DNA of 64,000 bases from Pigmentiphaga kullae (GCF_004216695.1 NZ_SGXC01000002.1:1364001-1428000); one strand, 5' to 3'; positions 1 through 8,980 are shown, counted from the stretch's first letter. Translations and numbers: made by a program. The notes: a model not told the origin generated them from the letters alone.

Positions 1-113
1 TCGTCGACCGCCGCGCTCAGGCGCAGCAACCCGGCCACCGCACAGCCGGCCACGACCGCGATCGCCACGATGCCGGCGGTCCCCAACGCGAACAATTTGC
101 TTCGTATCTTCAT
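1..113 (-). CDS. Probable methyl-accepting chemotaxis protein, N-terminal fragment
   Basis: Only the first 37 or so codons are inside the window; the gene runs off the left edge. The ATG at 113 is preceded by AGGA at a good distance. The visible protein begins MKIRSKL and continues into one hydrophobic segment (about residues 7-30), the usual first transmembrane helix of a chemoreceptor or similar signal transducer. A possible sigma-28 promoter upstream (192-219) supports a chemotaxis role. A sensor kinase or diguanylate cyclase with the same topology cannot be excluded, because no cytoplasmic domain is visible. Confidence 0.5.
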   Translation of the reverse strand, partial: MKIRSKLFALGTAGIVAIAVVAGCAVAGLLRLSAAVD

Positions 114-145
114 GACGTCCTGATGAAAACCCTAGGCCACAAACG

Positions 146-179
146 GCAACGGCGGGGTCCCGAAGAACCCCGCCGTTGC
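146..179. other. Strong GC-rich stem-loop in the leader of the chemoreceptor-like gene
   Basis: A 13-bp perfect stem (146-158 pairing with 167-179) encloses an 8-nt loop. Neither side has a U-tract, so it is not a standard intrinsic terminator. It would lie near the 5' end of the minus-strand transcript if the sigma-28-like promoter at 192-219 is real. Confidence 0.5.
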
Positions 180-191
180 GCGTCATGCTGT

Positions 192-219
192 TTAACGGCC
201 CGGGCAGGACGGCGCTTTA
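192..219 (-). promoter_or_regulatory. Possible sigma-28 (FliA) promoter for the chemoreceptor-like gene
   Basis: Read on the minus strand, TAAAG (-35-like) is followed, 16 nt after its TAAA, by GCCGTTAA, which differs by one base from the sigma-28 -10 consensus GCCGATAA. The enterobacterial consensus has 15 nt between TAAA and the -10, so spacing is one base long. It lies about 80 nt upstream of the ATG at 113. Confidence 0.45.
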
Positions 220-392
220 GCAGCGTTACATCAATGACGCCTCCGTGACATGCCGCCCCCTTGCGTGCGAGGCCAGTAAAAATCCTCATGCGCGCCATAA
301 GAACATTTCATTTGGCGGCCCCTCCCCCGGTCGGCACAATGCGCCGGACTTGAACAAGCCGGACGCAGATGATCCGGTACAGGGAGACGAAA

Positions 393-1355
393 ATGAAAGC
401 AGCAAGAATGCTGGCGTGCACCCTGCTCGCCGCCGTCTCGGGCGTGTCCCAGGCACAGGACTATCCGACTCGCCCGATACGCATGGTGGTCCCCTTCGCC
501 GCCGGCGGCGTGGTCGACGTGACGGCCCGCCTGCTGGCGCAGAAGCTGACCGAGCGCCTGGGCTGGAACGTCATCGTCGAGAACAAGCCCGGCGGCAACG
601 GCTTCATCGCCGTCACCAACGTGGCGCAGGCGCCGGCCGACGGCTACACGCTGCTGATGGCGCATACCGGCGAATTCTCGGTCAACCCGGCGCTGTTCAA
701 GCATGTGCCCTACGACCTCGAACGCGACTTCAAGCCCATCACCCTGGTCAGCGATACGCCGCTGCTGCTGGTGGCCAACGCCGCCACACCCTACAAGACC
801 TTCGATGACGTGATCAGGGCCGCCAAGGCCAAACCCGATTCGCTCGCGTTCTCGTCTCCTGGCGCCGGCAGCTACAACCACCTGGGCGGCGAATGGCTCG
901 CGCTGGAAGCCGGCATCAAGCTCATGCACGTTCCCTACAAGGGCGGCGCGCCGGCCATGGCGGCCGTGGCCGGCGGCGAAGTGCCGCTGGGCGTGGTGGC
1001 CGTGCCCGCCGTGCTGCCCCACGTCAAGACCGGCCGGGTCCACGTGATAGGCCTGCTGACCCGCAAGACCATGGCCGACCATCCCGACTGGAAGACCGCC
1101 CAGGGCGCGGGCGTGCCGCGCGTGGACGCCTCGAACTGGGTCGGCATGTTCGCTCCCAGGGGGACGCCCGAGGCCATCGTCGAAACCTTGCACCGCGAAG
1201 TCGCCAAGACCCTGGCCGCCCCCGACGTCATCCAGCGCTTCGCCGACAACGGCGCCACCGTGGGCGGCATGCCTCCCGCCGAATTCAAACAACGCATCGA
1301 ATTCGACCTGAAGAACGTCCGCGGCGTGATCGAACGTGCCCGGATCGAACCCTGA
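393..1355 (+). CDS. Bug/TctC-family periplasmic solute-binding protein (first of eight)
   Basis: A 320-residue protein of the Bug (Bordetella uptake gene) family, periplasmic receptors that bind carboxylates, amides or aromatic acids. A signal peptide is visible at residues 1-22 with cleavage after SQA, followed by the family hallmarks RPIRMVVPFAAGG and ENKPGG. The ATG at 393 is chosen because AGGGAG lies 7 nt upstream; an in-frame ATG at 369 has no such site. It opens a long plus-strand operon with a UbiD decarboxylase, a second Bug protein and a molybdenum hydroxylase, so it probably delivers the pathway substrate or reports on it. The ligand cannot be read from sequence. Confidence 0.93.
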   Translation: MKAARMLACTLLAAVSGVSQAQDYPTRPIRMVVPFAAGGVVDVTARLLAQKLTERLGWNVIVENKPGGNGFIAVTNVAQAPADGYTLLMAHTGEFSVNPALFKHVPYDLERDFKPITLVSDTPLLLVANAATPYKTFDDVIRAAKAKPDSLAFSSPGAGSYNHLGGEWLALEAGIKLMHVPYKGGAPAMAAVAGGEVPLGVVAVPAVLPHVKTGRVHVIGLLTRKTMADHPDWKTAQGAGVPRVDASNWVGMFAPRGTPEAIVETLHREVAKTLAAPDVIQRFADNGATVGGMPPAEFKQRIEFDLKNVRGVIERARIEP

Positions 1356-1394
1356 ACACCTGCGCGCCCGGCGCGACACACCTACGGAAACGGC

Positions 1395-2855
1395 ATGACG
1401 GTGAATACCAAGGCGAACGGACTGGACCTGCGGCAATGGCTTGCAGACATCGACGCCGGAAAGCAGCTCAAGCAGGTCTCGGGCGCGGACTGGAACCTGG
1501 AGCTGGGCGCCATCGCCGAGCTCAACGTCAAGAAGTCCGACCCCAAGGCACTGCTGTTCGATGACATTCCCGGCTATCCCGCCGGCCACCGCGTGCTGAC
1601 GTGCACCACCTCGAACGCGGCGCGGCTGGCCAACATCCTGCGCCTGGGCGAGATCGGCGGGCACCAGGATCTGGTGAGCCGGCTGCGGGGGCGGCCCAAC
1701 ACCTGGAAGAGCCGCGCCGCCGAATACGATCCGGTCGAAGTCGAGTCCGGGCCCGTGCTGGAACACGTGGCGGCGGGCAAGGACGTGGACGTATCGGCTT
1801 TCCCCGCCCCGCTCTGGCACGAGAAAGACGGCGGCCGCTACATCGGCACCGGCTGCATGGTGGTCACCAGGGACCTGGATACGGACTGGATCAACGTCGG
1901 CACCTATCGCGTCATGATCCACGACCGCAACCACGTCGGGCTGGACATGATTCCCGGCAAGCACGGCGCCATCCAGTACGACAAGCACATGGCGGCCGGC
2001 AAGCCTTTCCCCGTGGCCATCGTGCTGGGTTGCGATCCGCTGGGCTACACCATCTCGGGCATCGAGGTGCCCTATGGCATGTGCGAGTACAACTACATCG
2101 GCGCCATTCTCGGACAACCGGTGGAGGTCGTGCGGGGCCAGGCCACGGGCCTGCCGTTTCCGTCGGCCGCCGAGATCGTGATCGAGGGCTGGGCGCACCC
2201 GGGCGACCTGAAGGAAGAAGGCCCGTTCGGCGAATTCCACGGCTACTACCCGGGCAAGCAAGGGGTGTCGCCCGTGGTCACCATCGAGCGCGTCTACCAC
2301 CGCTCGCGTCCCATCCTGCTCGGCAGCCCGCCCGCCAAGCCGCCCAACGACTACTCCTACTCCAAGGCCGTGATGCGCTCGGCGTTGCTGATGGACGCGC
2401 TGCAGGCGTCGGGCGTGCCCGACGTGCAGGCGGTGTGGGCGCACGAGATCGGCGGGGCCCGCATGTTCAACGTGGTCTCGATCAGACAGCGCTATCCGGG
2501 CCATGCGCGCCAGGCCGGCCACCTGCTGCTCAATTGCGGCGTGGGCGCCTATATGTCGCGCTGGGCGGTGGTGGTGGACGAAGACATCGATCCGGCCAAT
2601 CTGCAGGAAGTGATGTGGGCGGTAGCCACGCGTTCGGACCCCGAACGCGACATCGACATCGTGCGCCGCGGCATGGGATCGAAGAACGACCCGCTGTTCG
2701 TCACCTTCGGCACCGATACGCCCTTCAACTCGAAGGCCGTCATCGATGCGTGCCGGCCGTATGACTACCTGGCCCGGTTCCCCGAAGTGGCCGAGGCAAG
2801 CAAAGCCCTGCAAGCCGCGACCCGCCGGAAGTGGGGCCACATTCTCGACGACTAA
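1395..2855 (+). CDS. UbiD-family (de)carboxylase
   Basis: A 486-residue protein that matches the UbiD family in length and motifs, including EEGPFGEFHGYYPG near residues 274-287, part of the prenylated-FMN active site. UbiD enzymes reversibly decarboxylate aromatic, heteroaromatic and unsaturated acids using prFMN made by a UbiX prenyltransferase; no ubiX is in this window. It sits 39 nt after a Bug receptor gene and 22 nt before a second one. The operon also encodes a molybdenum hydroxylase and a RidA protein, so catabolism of a carboxylated (hetero)aromatic is more likely than ubiquinone biosynthesis. Confidence 0.9.
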   Translation: MTVNTKANGLDLRQWLADIDAGKQLKQVSGADWNLELGAIAELNVKKSDPKALLFDDIPGYPAGHRVLTCTTSNAARLANILRLGEIGGHQDLVSRLRGRPNTWKSRAAEYDPVEVESGPVLEHVAAGKDVDVSAFPAPLWHEKDGGRYIGTGCMVVTRDLDTDWINVGTYRVMIHDRNHVGLDMIPGKHGAIQYDKHMAAGKPFPVAIVLGCDPLGYTISGIEVPYGMCEYNYIGAILGQPVEVVRGQATGLPFPSAAEIVIEGWAHPGDLKEEGPFGEFHGYYPGKQGVSPVVTIERVYHRSRPILLGSPPAKPPNDYSYSKAVMRSALLMDALQASGVPDVQAVWAHEIGGARMFNVVSIRQRYPGHARQAGHLLLNCGVGAYMSRWAVVVDEDIDPANLQEVMWAVATRSDPERDIDIVRRGMGSKNDPLFVTFGTDTPFNSKAVIDACRPYDYLARFPEVAEASKALQAATRRKWGHILDD

Positions 2856-2877
2856 GCAAGAACCAGGAGGAGCAGAC

Positions 2878-3840
2878 ATGAACCCATGCGTCATCGCCGC
2901 GGCCATCGCCGCCGGCTGCGCGGCCGGCACGGCCCAGGCCCAGCAGTGGCCCGCCCGCCCCATCACCATGATCGTGCCGTTCGCCCCCGGCGGCGTGACC
3001 GACGCCGTGGCCCGTCCGGTGGCCGAAGCCATGGGGCGCAAGCTGGGCCAGCCCGTCGTCGTGGAAAACAAGGTCGGGTCCGGAGGCGCGGTGGGCATCG
3101 CCCATACCGCGCGCGCCAAGCCGGACGGCTACACCATCCTGATGTCGCTGCCGGCGATCTCCAGCATGCCCACGGCCGACAAGCTCATCGGCCGCCAGCC
3201 GATGTACCAGGTCGACCAGTTCGCTCCCATCGCCCGCATCACGGCCGACCCCGCCGTGCTTGCCGTCCGCAGCGACAGCCCGTGGAAGACGGCGCAGGAG
3301 TTCATCGCCTACGCCCGCAAGGAACAGATCACCTACGGGTCGTCCGGCGTTTACGGCACGCTGCACATGTACATGGCCTCGCTGGCCAACACGGCCGGCA
3401 TGAAGACCCTGCACGTGCCCTACGGCGGAGCCGGTCCGGCCATGGTGGCCCTGATGGGCCGGCAGATCCAGGCGCTGGCCGTCTCGCCCGGTTCGGCCAA
3501 ACAGCACGTGGACAGCGGCGCGCTGCGCCTGCTGGCCCACTGGGGCAGCGAGCCCGTCGAAGCCTTCCCCAAGCTGCCCAGCCTGAAATCGCTCGGCTAC
3601 AACGTCGAGTTCTATCAGTGGAGCGGCCTGTTCGCCCCGGCCGGCACGCCGCCGGCGGTGCTCGAAAAACTGGGCGCGGCCGTCAAGTTCGCGGTGGAAG
3701 ACGCCCGCGTGCAGAAGGTCATCGAAGAAGGCGCGGGGTTGCCCATCAAATACCTGAACACCTCGGACTTCACCAAGTTCTGGAAGGAAGACGCCGAAGG
3801 ACAGATCCAGGCCGTGCAACGCATCGGCAAGGTCGATTGA
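2878..3840 (+). CDS. Bug/TctC-family periplasmic solute-binding protein
   Basis: A 320-residue Bug receptor, the second in this operon. The ATG at 2878 has a perfect AGGAGG seven bases upstream (2865-2870). A short signal peptide (about residues 1-20, ending TAQA) precedes the mature start QQWPARPITMIVPFAPGG, and ENKVGSGG follows. Two Bug genes flanking one ubiD is unusual and suggests two ligands, for example substrate and intermediate, or a recent duplication followed by divergence; the two sequences differ clearly over most of their length. The ligand is unknown. Confidence 0.92.
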   Translation: MNPCVIAAAIAAGCAAGTAQAQQWPARPITMIVPFAPGGVTDAVARPVAEAMGRKLGQPVVVENKVGSGGAVGIAHTARAKPDGYTILMSLPAISSMPTADKLIGRQPMYQVDQFAPIARITADPAVLAVRSDSPWKTAQEFIAYARKEQITYGSSGVYGTLHMYMASLANTAGMKTLHVPYGGAGPAMVALMGRQIQALAVSPGSAKQHVDSGALRLLAHWGSEPVEAFPKLPSLKSLGYNVEFYQWSGLFAPAGTPPAVLEKLGAAVKFAVEDARVQKVIEEGAGLPIKYLNTSDFTKFWKEDAEGQIQAVQRIGKVD

Positions 3841-3857
3841 CGCAAGCAGACAACGAG

Positions 3858-4667
3858 ATGCCCGACATGCAACTGCACCACACCCCCTCCGCCGACGGTA
3901 CCCGCATCGCCTACGCCGTGCACGGCAGGACCGACGCGAAGCATCGTTTCGCCCTGATCCATTCGCTGGCCATGGACCACAGCTTCTGGGACACGGTCGT
4001 GGACGAACTGGGCCCGGACGCCGCAGTGGCGGCCTTGGACGCGCGCGGCCACGGCCGGTCGGACAAGCCCGCCGGCCCCTATCGCATCGAGACCTTCGCC
4101 GACGACGTGGCAGGCGTGCTCGATGCGCTGGGCTGGGAACGCGCGGTGGTGGGCGGCGCATCGATGGGCGGCAGCGTCGCCCTGGCGTTCGGCATCCGCC
4201 ACCCCGACCGCACCATCGGCCTGGGCCTGTTCGACACCACGTCCTGGTATGGCGCGACCGCCCCGGCCGATTGGGAAGGCCGCGGCCAGAAGGCCGTACA
4301 GGAAGGCCTGGCAAGCCTGATCGCGTTCCAGGAAACGCGCTGGTTCACCGACGACTTCCGCCGCGGCCATCCCGACGTCGTCGAACGCAGCAAGCGGATC
4401 TTTCTTGCCAACGACGTGCCGGCCTACCTGGAAACCTGCCGCATGCTCGGCAACATGGACCTGCGCGCGGGCGTGGCCGGCATCCAGGCGCCCACCCGGA
4501 TCCTGGTCGGCGAAGAGGACTACGCGACGCCCGTGGCCATGGCCCAGGCGCTGGCCGACGCCATCGCCGGTTCGACGCTGCGGGTCCTGCCCCGGGCCCG
4601 GCACCTGTCGCCGCTCGAATACCCGCGCGAAGTGGCAGACAGCCTGCTGGCGCTGGCCCGGGCCTAG
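3858..4667 (+). CDS. Alpha/beta hydrolase, 3-oxoadipate enol-lactonase-like
   Basis: A 269-residue alpha/beta hydrolase. The nucleophile elbow GASMGG places Ser102, an acid is visible at about Asp221 (GEEDYATP) and the His at about 249 (RARHLSPLEYP), a complete catalytic triad. The ALDARGHGRSDKP stretch is typical of PcaD-like enol-lactonases and related C-N or C-C bond hydrolases. It starts 17 nt after the second Bug gene; ATG 3867 is an alternative start. In this operon it could open a lactone, lactam or ring-fission product. PcaD itself is unlikely because no other beta-ketoadipate genes are nearby. Confidence 0.85.
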   Translation: MPDMQLHHTPSADGTRIAYAVHGRTDAKHRFALIHSLAMDHSFWDTVVDELGPDAAVAALDARGHGRSDKPAGPYRIETFADDVAGVLDALGWERAVVGGASMGGSVALAFGIRHPDRTIGLGLFDTTSWYGATAPADWEGRGQKAVQEGLASLIAFQETRWFTDDFRRGHPDVVERSKRIFLANDVPAYLETCRMLGNMDLRAGVAGIQAPTRILVGEEDYATPVAMAQALADAIAGSTLRVLPRARHLSPLEYPREVADSLLALARA

Positions 4668-4683
4668 AAGCGAGGAATACGAC

Positions 4684-5562
4684 ATGTCCCCCTTTGAATT
4701 GCTGAAGCCGGCCACCCTGGACGAAGCGCTGAAGATCATCGCCGCGCCGGACTTCGCCGGCCGTCCGGTAAGCGGCGCGACCGCGATCTCGCTGATGCGG
4801 CGCGCGGGCATCCTGAACGTCGACAGCCTGCTCAGCCTGGAAGGCCTGCGCGCGGGCCTGCGCAGGATCCAGGTCACCGACGACGGCCAGGCCCGCATCG
4901 ACGGCCTGGCCACGCTGGGCGAGATGGAAGGGCACGCCGGCCTGTGCGCCTCGCATCCGCTGCTGCCGCAGGTGTTCTCCACCCTGGCCAATCCGCGCGT
5001 GCGCAACGTCGCGATGATAGGCGGCTACCTGTCGCATGGCGATCCGCACATGGACCTGCCGCCCGTGCTCAGCGCGCTGGGCGCCCGCGCCGTCGCACAA
5101 AGCGTGCGCGGCGTGCGCGAGATCGCCATCGACCAGCTCTACCAGGGTTACTACGAAACCGCGCTGGAGGCCGACGAACTGATCACCGGGCTGGCCATCC
5201 CGCGCCAACCCGCCTGTGCCTGCTACAAGAAGGTCACCACCCGCGCGCGCCACGACTGGCCCACGCTGGGCATCGCCGCCGCCTTCGACCTCGACGGCGG
5301 CCGCATCGCCCGGGTCCGGCTGTTCATCGGCGCCGCCACCGACCGGCCCTTGCGCCTGCGGCAGGCAGAAGCGGTGCTCGACGGCCAGGGCTGGTCGGCC
5401 GAACTGGGCCGGCGCGCCGCGCAGGCAGCCGTGGACGAGGCCACGCTGGTGCCCGACAGCCACGGCAGCATGGAATACAAGCAGGCCCTGTTGCGCGCCT
5501 ATCTTCCCGAGGCCGTCGAACAGGCCCTGCAAGCTCCCAAACCGGCAGCGAGACAAGCATGA
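4684..5562 (+). CDS. Molybdenum hydroxylase FAD subunit (CoxM/xanthine dehydrogenase type)
   Basis: A 292-residue FAD-binding subunit of a heterotrimeric xanthine-oxidase-family hydroxylase. The N-terminal FAD domain shows SGATAIS and the second FAD loop NVAMIGGYLSHGDP; the C-terminal CO-dehydrogenase-flavoprotein-type domain covers roughly residues 175-285. It passes electrons from the 2Fe-2S subunit to an acceptor. The stop overlaps the start of the molybdopterin subunit gene as ATGA, implying translational coupling. The gene order FAD, Mo, Fe-S differs from the FAD-FeS-Mo and Mo-first orders of several characterised CO dehydrogenase or nicotinate operons. Confidence 0.92.
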   Translation: MSPFELLKPATLDEALKIIAAPDFAGRPVSGATAISLMRRAGILNVDSLLSLEGLRAGLRRIQVTDDGQARIDGLATLGEMEGHAGLCASHPLLPQVFSTLANPRVRNVAMIGGYLSHGDPHMDLPPVLSALGARAVAQSVRGVREIAIDQLYQGYYETALEADELITGLAIPRQPACACYKKVTTRARHDWPTLGIAAAFDLDGGRIARVRLFIGAATDRPLRLRQAEAVLDGQGWSAELGRRAAQAAVDEATLVPDSHGSMEYKQALLRAYLPEAVEQALQAPKPAARQA

Positions 5563-7844
5563 CGACAGAACGCCCTCCCCTGAACCGGCTCGGCAAGGGC
5601 CTGCGCCGCCTCGAGGCGGTCGACAAGGTCACCGGCCGCGTCGATTACACCCACCACGTGGCGCTGCCCGGCATGCTGCATGCGAAGATCGTGCGCAGCC
5701 ACGTGGCCCACGGCCGCCTCGTCGGCATCGACACCGCCGATGCGAAGGCCGTGCCCGGCGTCTACGGCGTGTTCACCGGCGCCGACATCCTCAGGATCAT
5801 CCCCGAGCCCTATTACGGCCCGGCCTTCCACGACCAGCCCATCCTCGCCATCGACAAGGTGCGCTACGTGGGCGAGCCGGTCGCCGTCGTGGTGGCCGAA
5901 TCGCCCCACGTAGCCGAGGATGCCGCCGGCCTGGTCCAGGCCGAGATCGACGAGCTGCCCGCCGTCTTCGACGAGATCGAGGCCATGCACGCCGATGTCT
6001 ACGTGCACGACTCGCTGCGTCCGGCCGGCACCTTCGCCGATCTCAAGCACCTGAACGGCATACGCGACACCAACGTGGCGCTGACCTTCGGCGTCAAGAA
6101 AGGCAACGTCGAAGAAGCATTCAAGACCGCGCACCGCGTGTTCAGGAACACCTTCAAGACCCAGCAGGTCATGCACGTGCCGCTCGAGCCCATGGTGTCG
6201 GTGGCCGACGTGCGCAGCGGGCACGCCACCCTGTACACGGCCAGCCAGACGCCGTCGTTCGCCCGGACCGAGATCGCACGGCTGCTGGGCTGGCGCGAGA
6301 ACCAGGTCAAGGTCAAGACCGCCTTCCTGGGCGGCGGCTTCGGCTGCAAGCTCTACGTCAAGCTCGAACCCCTGGCCGTGGCGCTGAGCATGCTGTGCCG
6401 GCGCCCGGTGCGGGTCGCCCTGACCATGGCCGAGCAGTTCTACACCATCACCCGCCATCCCACCACGTTCAACATCGAATCGGCGGTGGACCGGAGCGGC
6501 CGCATCCTGGCGCGCCGCTGCGAGGTGATCTGGAACGGCGGCGCCTACGCCGACATCGGTCCGCGCGTCACGCAGAAATCCGGCTTCACCGCTCCCGGCC
6601 CCTACGACATCGAACACGTGGATGTCACTTCGGTGGCGGTCTATACCAACCGTCCGCCGGCTGGCGCCTTCCGTGGTTTCGGCATTCCGCAACTGGTGTG
6701 GGCCTACGAGAGCCAGGCCGACATCATTGCCCGCGAGATGGGCCTGGACCCGGTCGAGTTCCGACTGCGCAACGTGCTGGCCGACGGCAAGCGCCACGCT
6801 ACCGGCACCGTCATGAAGGATGCCGCGATCCCGCTGGTGCTGAACCGACTGGCCGAACGCTTCGGCTGGAACCAGCCCTTCGAGCACGGCAGCGGGCGCT
6901 ACCGCCGCGGCCGCGGCATAGGCGTGGGCATCAAGGCCTGCGTGTCCCCCACCACCTCGGTGGCGGCCGTCTCGGTGGCCGCCGACGGCAGTTGCAGCGT
7001 GCAGTGCAATACCGTGGACATGGGCCAGGGCTCGGACACGCTGATGGCCATGATCGTGTCCGAGGTGCTGGGCGTACCTGCCGAATCGGTCTCGGTGGTC
7101 AACCCGGACACCGATGCTTCCCCCTACGACATGGCCACGCTGGGTTCGCGCTCGACCTTCCACATGGGCCACGCCGTGCGGCTGGCCGCCGAAGACGCGC
7201 AGGCCAAGCTCGTCGCCATGGCCCGGGAGGTCGGCGTGGACCAGGTCGACCCCGGCGATCTGGGCACCTTGTTCGTCCGCAAGTTCGGCATGCAGGCCGG
7301 CACGATCATCGGCACCGGAATCTACAAACCCACCTATCAATCTCCCGACAAGGCCACCGGCCAGTCGGAGGACATCACGCCCAACTGGATGATAGGCGGC
7401 ACGGCGATCGAGGTCGAAGTCGACACAGAAACAGGCATGTACACCATCCTGCGGATGGAGAACGTGGTCGACTGCGGCACCGCGCTCAACCCGCTGGTGG
7501 TGCAGACCCAGATCAGCGGCGCGGCCCTCATGCAGCTGGGCACGGTCACGCTGGAGGAAATGGAGTTCGACGAACAGGGCCAGCTGCGCAACGCCGGCCT
7601 GTCGGAATACAAGATACCCGGCATCCAGGACATCCCCCGCGCCATCGGCCGCGAAACGGTGGACGCCTACCAGGCCAACGGTCCCTTCGGCGGCAAGGGC
7701 GTGGGCGAGAGCGCGACCTTCGGCGTCGCCTCGGCCCTGGCGGCCGCCATCGAAGACGCCGTCGGCGTCCGCATCACGCAACTGCCCATCCGCCCGGAAA
7801 AGATCTGGGAAGGAATGCGCGCCAGACAGGAACAGCACGCATGA
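5559..7844 (+). CDS. Molybdenum hydroxylase large (molybdopterin) subunit
   Basis: A 761-residue molybdopterin-binding subunit of the xanthine dehydrogenase family. An alpha/beta hammerhead domain covers about residues 20-130. The cofactor-binding motif GGGFGCK lies near residue 258, AFRGFG near 370, and the catalytic glutamate is Glu717 in GKGVGESA. The CO-dehydrogenase signature AYRCSFR is absent (AFRGFG instead), so this is not an aerobic CO dehydrogenase despite the Cox-like neighbours. Family members hydroxylate N-heteroaromatics, purines or aldehydes, or reduce hydroxybenzoyl-CoA. The flanking UbiD, hydrolase and RidA genes favour a nitrogen-containing ring. The start overlaps the preceding stop. 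Confidence 0.93.
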   Translation: MTTERPPLNRLGKGLRRLEAVDKVTGRVDYTHHVALPGMLHAKIVRSHVAHGRLVGIDTADAKAVPGVYGVFTGADILRIIPEPYYGPAFHDQPILAIDKVRYVGEPVAVVVAESPHVAEDAAGLVQAEIDELPAVFDEIEAMHADVYVHDSLRPAGTFADLKHLNGIRDTNVALTFGVKKGNVEEAFKTAHRVFRNTFKTQQVMHVPLEPMVSVADVRSGHATLYTASQTPSFARTEIARLLGWRENQVKVKTAFLGGGFGCKLYVKLEPLAVALSMLCRRPVRVALTMAEQFYTITRHPTTFNIESAVDRSGRILARRCEVIWNGGAYADIGPRVTQKSGFTAPGPYDIEHVDVTSVAVYTNRPPAGAFRGFGIPQLVWAYESQADIIAREMGLDPVEFRLRNVLADGKRHATGTVMKDAAIPLVLNRLAERFGWNQPFEHGSGRYRRGRGIGVGIKACVSPTTSVAAVSVAADGSCSVQCNTVDMGQGSDTLMAMIVSEVLGVPAESVSVVNPDTDASPYDMATLGSRSTFHMGHAVRLAAEDAQAKLVAMAREVGVDQVDPGDLGTLFVRKFGMQAGTIIGTGIYKPTYQSPDKATGQSEDITPNWMIGGTAIEVEVDTETGMYTILRMENVVDCGTALNPLVVQTQISGAALMQLGTVTLEEMEFDEQGQLRNAGLSEYKIPGIQDIPRAIGRETVDAYQANGPFGGKGVGESATFGVASALAAAIEDAVGVRITQLPIRPEKIWEGMRARQEQHA

Positions 7845-8317
7845 ACATCGACATCGAGTTCGAACTCAACGGACGCGCCGAGCGCCGCCACGTGGACGTG
7901 CGCGACAACGCCATCGACATGCTGGGGCGCTGCGGCCTGAAAGGTGCCCGCGAAAGCTGCGGCCAAGGCTTGTGCGGCTGCTGCACCATCTACGTGGACG
8001 GCGCGCCCGCCTCGGGCTGCCTTTACCCGGCATGGAAACTGCAAGGCAAACAGGTCGAGACCGTCGAGGCGCTCGATGCCGGGGACGGAGACCTCGACCC
8101 GATCCAGCAGGCCTTCATCGATTGCGGCGCCTTCCAGTGCGGCTTCTGCACGCCCGGCTTCGTGATGATGACGCGCAAGCTGCTCGAGGCCCATCCCGAC
8201 CCGACGATCGCCCAGATCGAACACTACCTGTCGGGCAACCTGTGCCGCTGCGGCACCTACCCCGAAATCATCGCCGCGGTGCGGCTGGCCGCCCAGCGCG
8301 CCGGTGCCCGCAACTAA
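7841..8317 (+). CDS. Molybdenum hydroxylase 2Fe-2S subunit (CoxS type)
   Basis: A 158-residue iron-sulfur subunit with two 2Fe-2S centres. The plant-ferredoxin-like N-terminal cluster uses Cys40, Cys45, Cys48 and Cys60 (CGQGLCGCC then SGC), and the helical C-terminal cluster uses Cys100, Cys103, Cys135 and Cys137 (CGFC and LCRC). It carries electrons from the molybdenum centre to FAD. The ATG overlaps the stop of the large subunit as ATGA, so all three subunits are translationally coupled. Length and cysteine pattern are those of an intact family member. Confidence 0.94.
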   Translation: MNIDIEFELNGRAERRHVDVRDNAIDMLGRCGLKGARESCGQGLCGCCTIYVDGAPASGCLYPAWKLQGKQVETVEALDAGDGDLDPIQQAFIDCGAFQCGFCTPGFVMMTRKLLEAHPDPTIAQIEHYLSGNLCRCGTYPEIIAAVRLAAQRAGARN

Positions 8318-8329
8318 GGAGGACACTGC

Positions 8330-8980
8330 ATGGAAATGGTCGCCGAGCGCCTCATCAAGGCCCCGCGCAATGAAGTCTGGCGCTGCCTGAACGACCCCGA
8401 GGTCCTCAAGGCCTGCATTCCGGGCTGCGAATCCATCGACGCCACCGGACCCGACACCTACAAGGTCGCCATGGTCGCGGCCGTGGGCTTCATCAGGGCC
8501 AGATTCGTGGGCGACCTCACGCTCCAGAACAAGATCGAGGACACCTCGTACGACCTGAGCTTCAACGGCACCGGCGGCGCAGCCGGCTTCGGCAAGGGCG
8601 CTGCCAGCGTCGCGCTGGGCGACGCCCCGGACGGCACCACCCTCGCCTATCAGGTCAAGGCACAGGTCGGCGGCAAGCTGGCCCAGGTGGGAGCGCGCGT
8701 GATCGACGGCGTCGCCAGGAAGATGGCGGACGAGTTTTTCCAGAGGCTGGACAAGGCCATCACCGGATCGGATGCGGAAAACGTCGACGATACACAGGCG
8801 GCACCGGGTGGATCGGCGATGGCCACGACGACCGTTCAAGCAACCGCCGCAGGGCCGGAATCCTCGCAAGCAACCGGCACTACGCCGGCTGCCGCGCCCT
8901 CGCGCACCTGGATCTACGTCGCGGCAGCCGTCGTGGTCGCGGTGGCCGCGGCATTCGCCTTCGGTGGAGGCGGCGCATGA
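8330..8980 (+). CDS. CoxG-like SRPBCC protein with C-terminal membrane anchor
   Basis: A 216-residue protein. Residues 1 to about 150 form a CoxG/SRPBCC domain. A Thr/Ala/Pro-rich linker follows, then a hydrophobic helix near residues 192-211 that would tether it to the inner membrane. In CO dehydrogenase operons CoxG helps recruit the enzyme to the membrane; by analogy this protein probably docks the upstream molybdenum hydroxylase at the cytoplasmic face, close to quinones. An AAGGAGG-type site precedes the ATG. Its last four bases are shared with the start of the next gene. Confidence 0.85.
   Translation: MEMVAERLIKAPRNEVWRCLNDPEVLKACIPGCESIDATGPDTYKVAMVAAVGFIRARFVGDLTLQNKIEDTSYDLSFNGTGGAAGFGKGAASVALGDAPDGTTLAYQVKAQVGGKLAQVGARVIDGVARKMADEFFQRLDKAITGSDAENVDDTQAAPGGSAMATTTVQATAAGPESSQATGTTPAAAPSRTWIYVAAAVVVAVAAAFAFGGGGA

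Noticed and set aside
231-3119. A 962-codon minus-strand open frame antisense to the Bug-UbiD-Bug genes
   Set aside because: It is low in Lys and rich in His, Arg, Gly and Val, as expected of an antisense frame in GC-rich DNA. The opposite strand encodes three recognisable proteins.
5499-7838. A 779-codon minus-strand open frame antisense to the molybdenum hydroxylase large subunit
   Set aside because: It has no domain or ribosome site, and its composition mirrors the real gene on the plus strand.
7841-8980. Aerobic CO dehydrogenase, suggested by CoxS and CoxG homology
   Set aside because: The large subunit lacks the AYRCSFR active-site loop, and the neighbours are catabolic enzymes rather than other cox genes.
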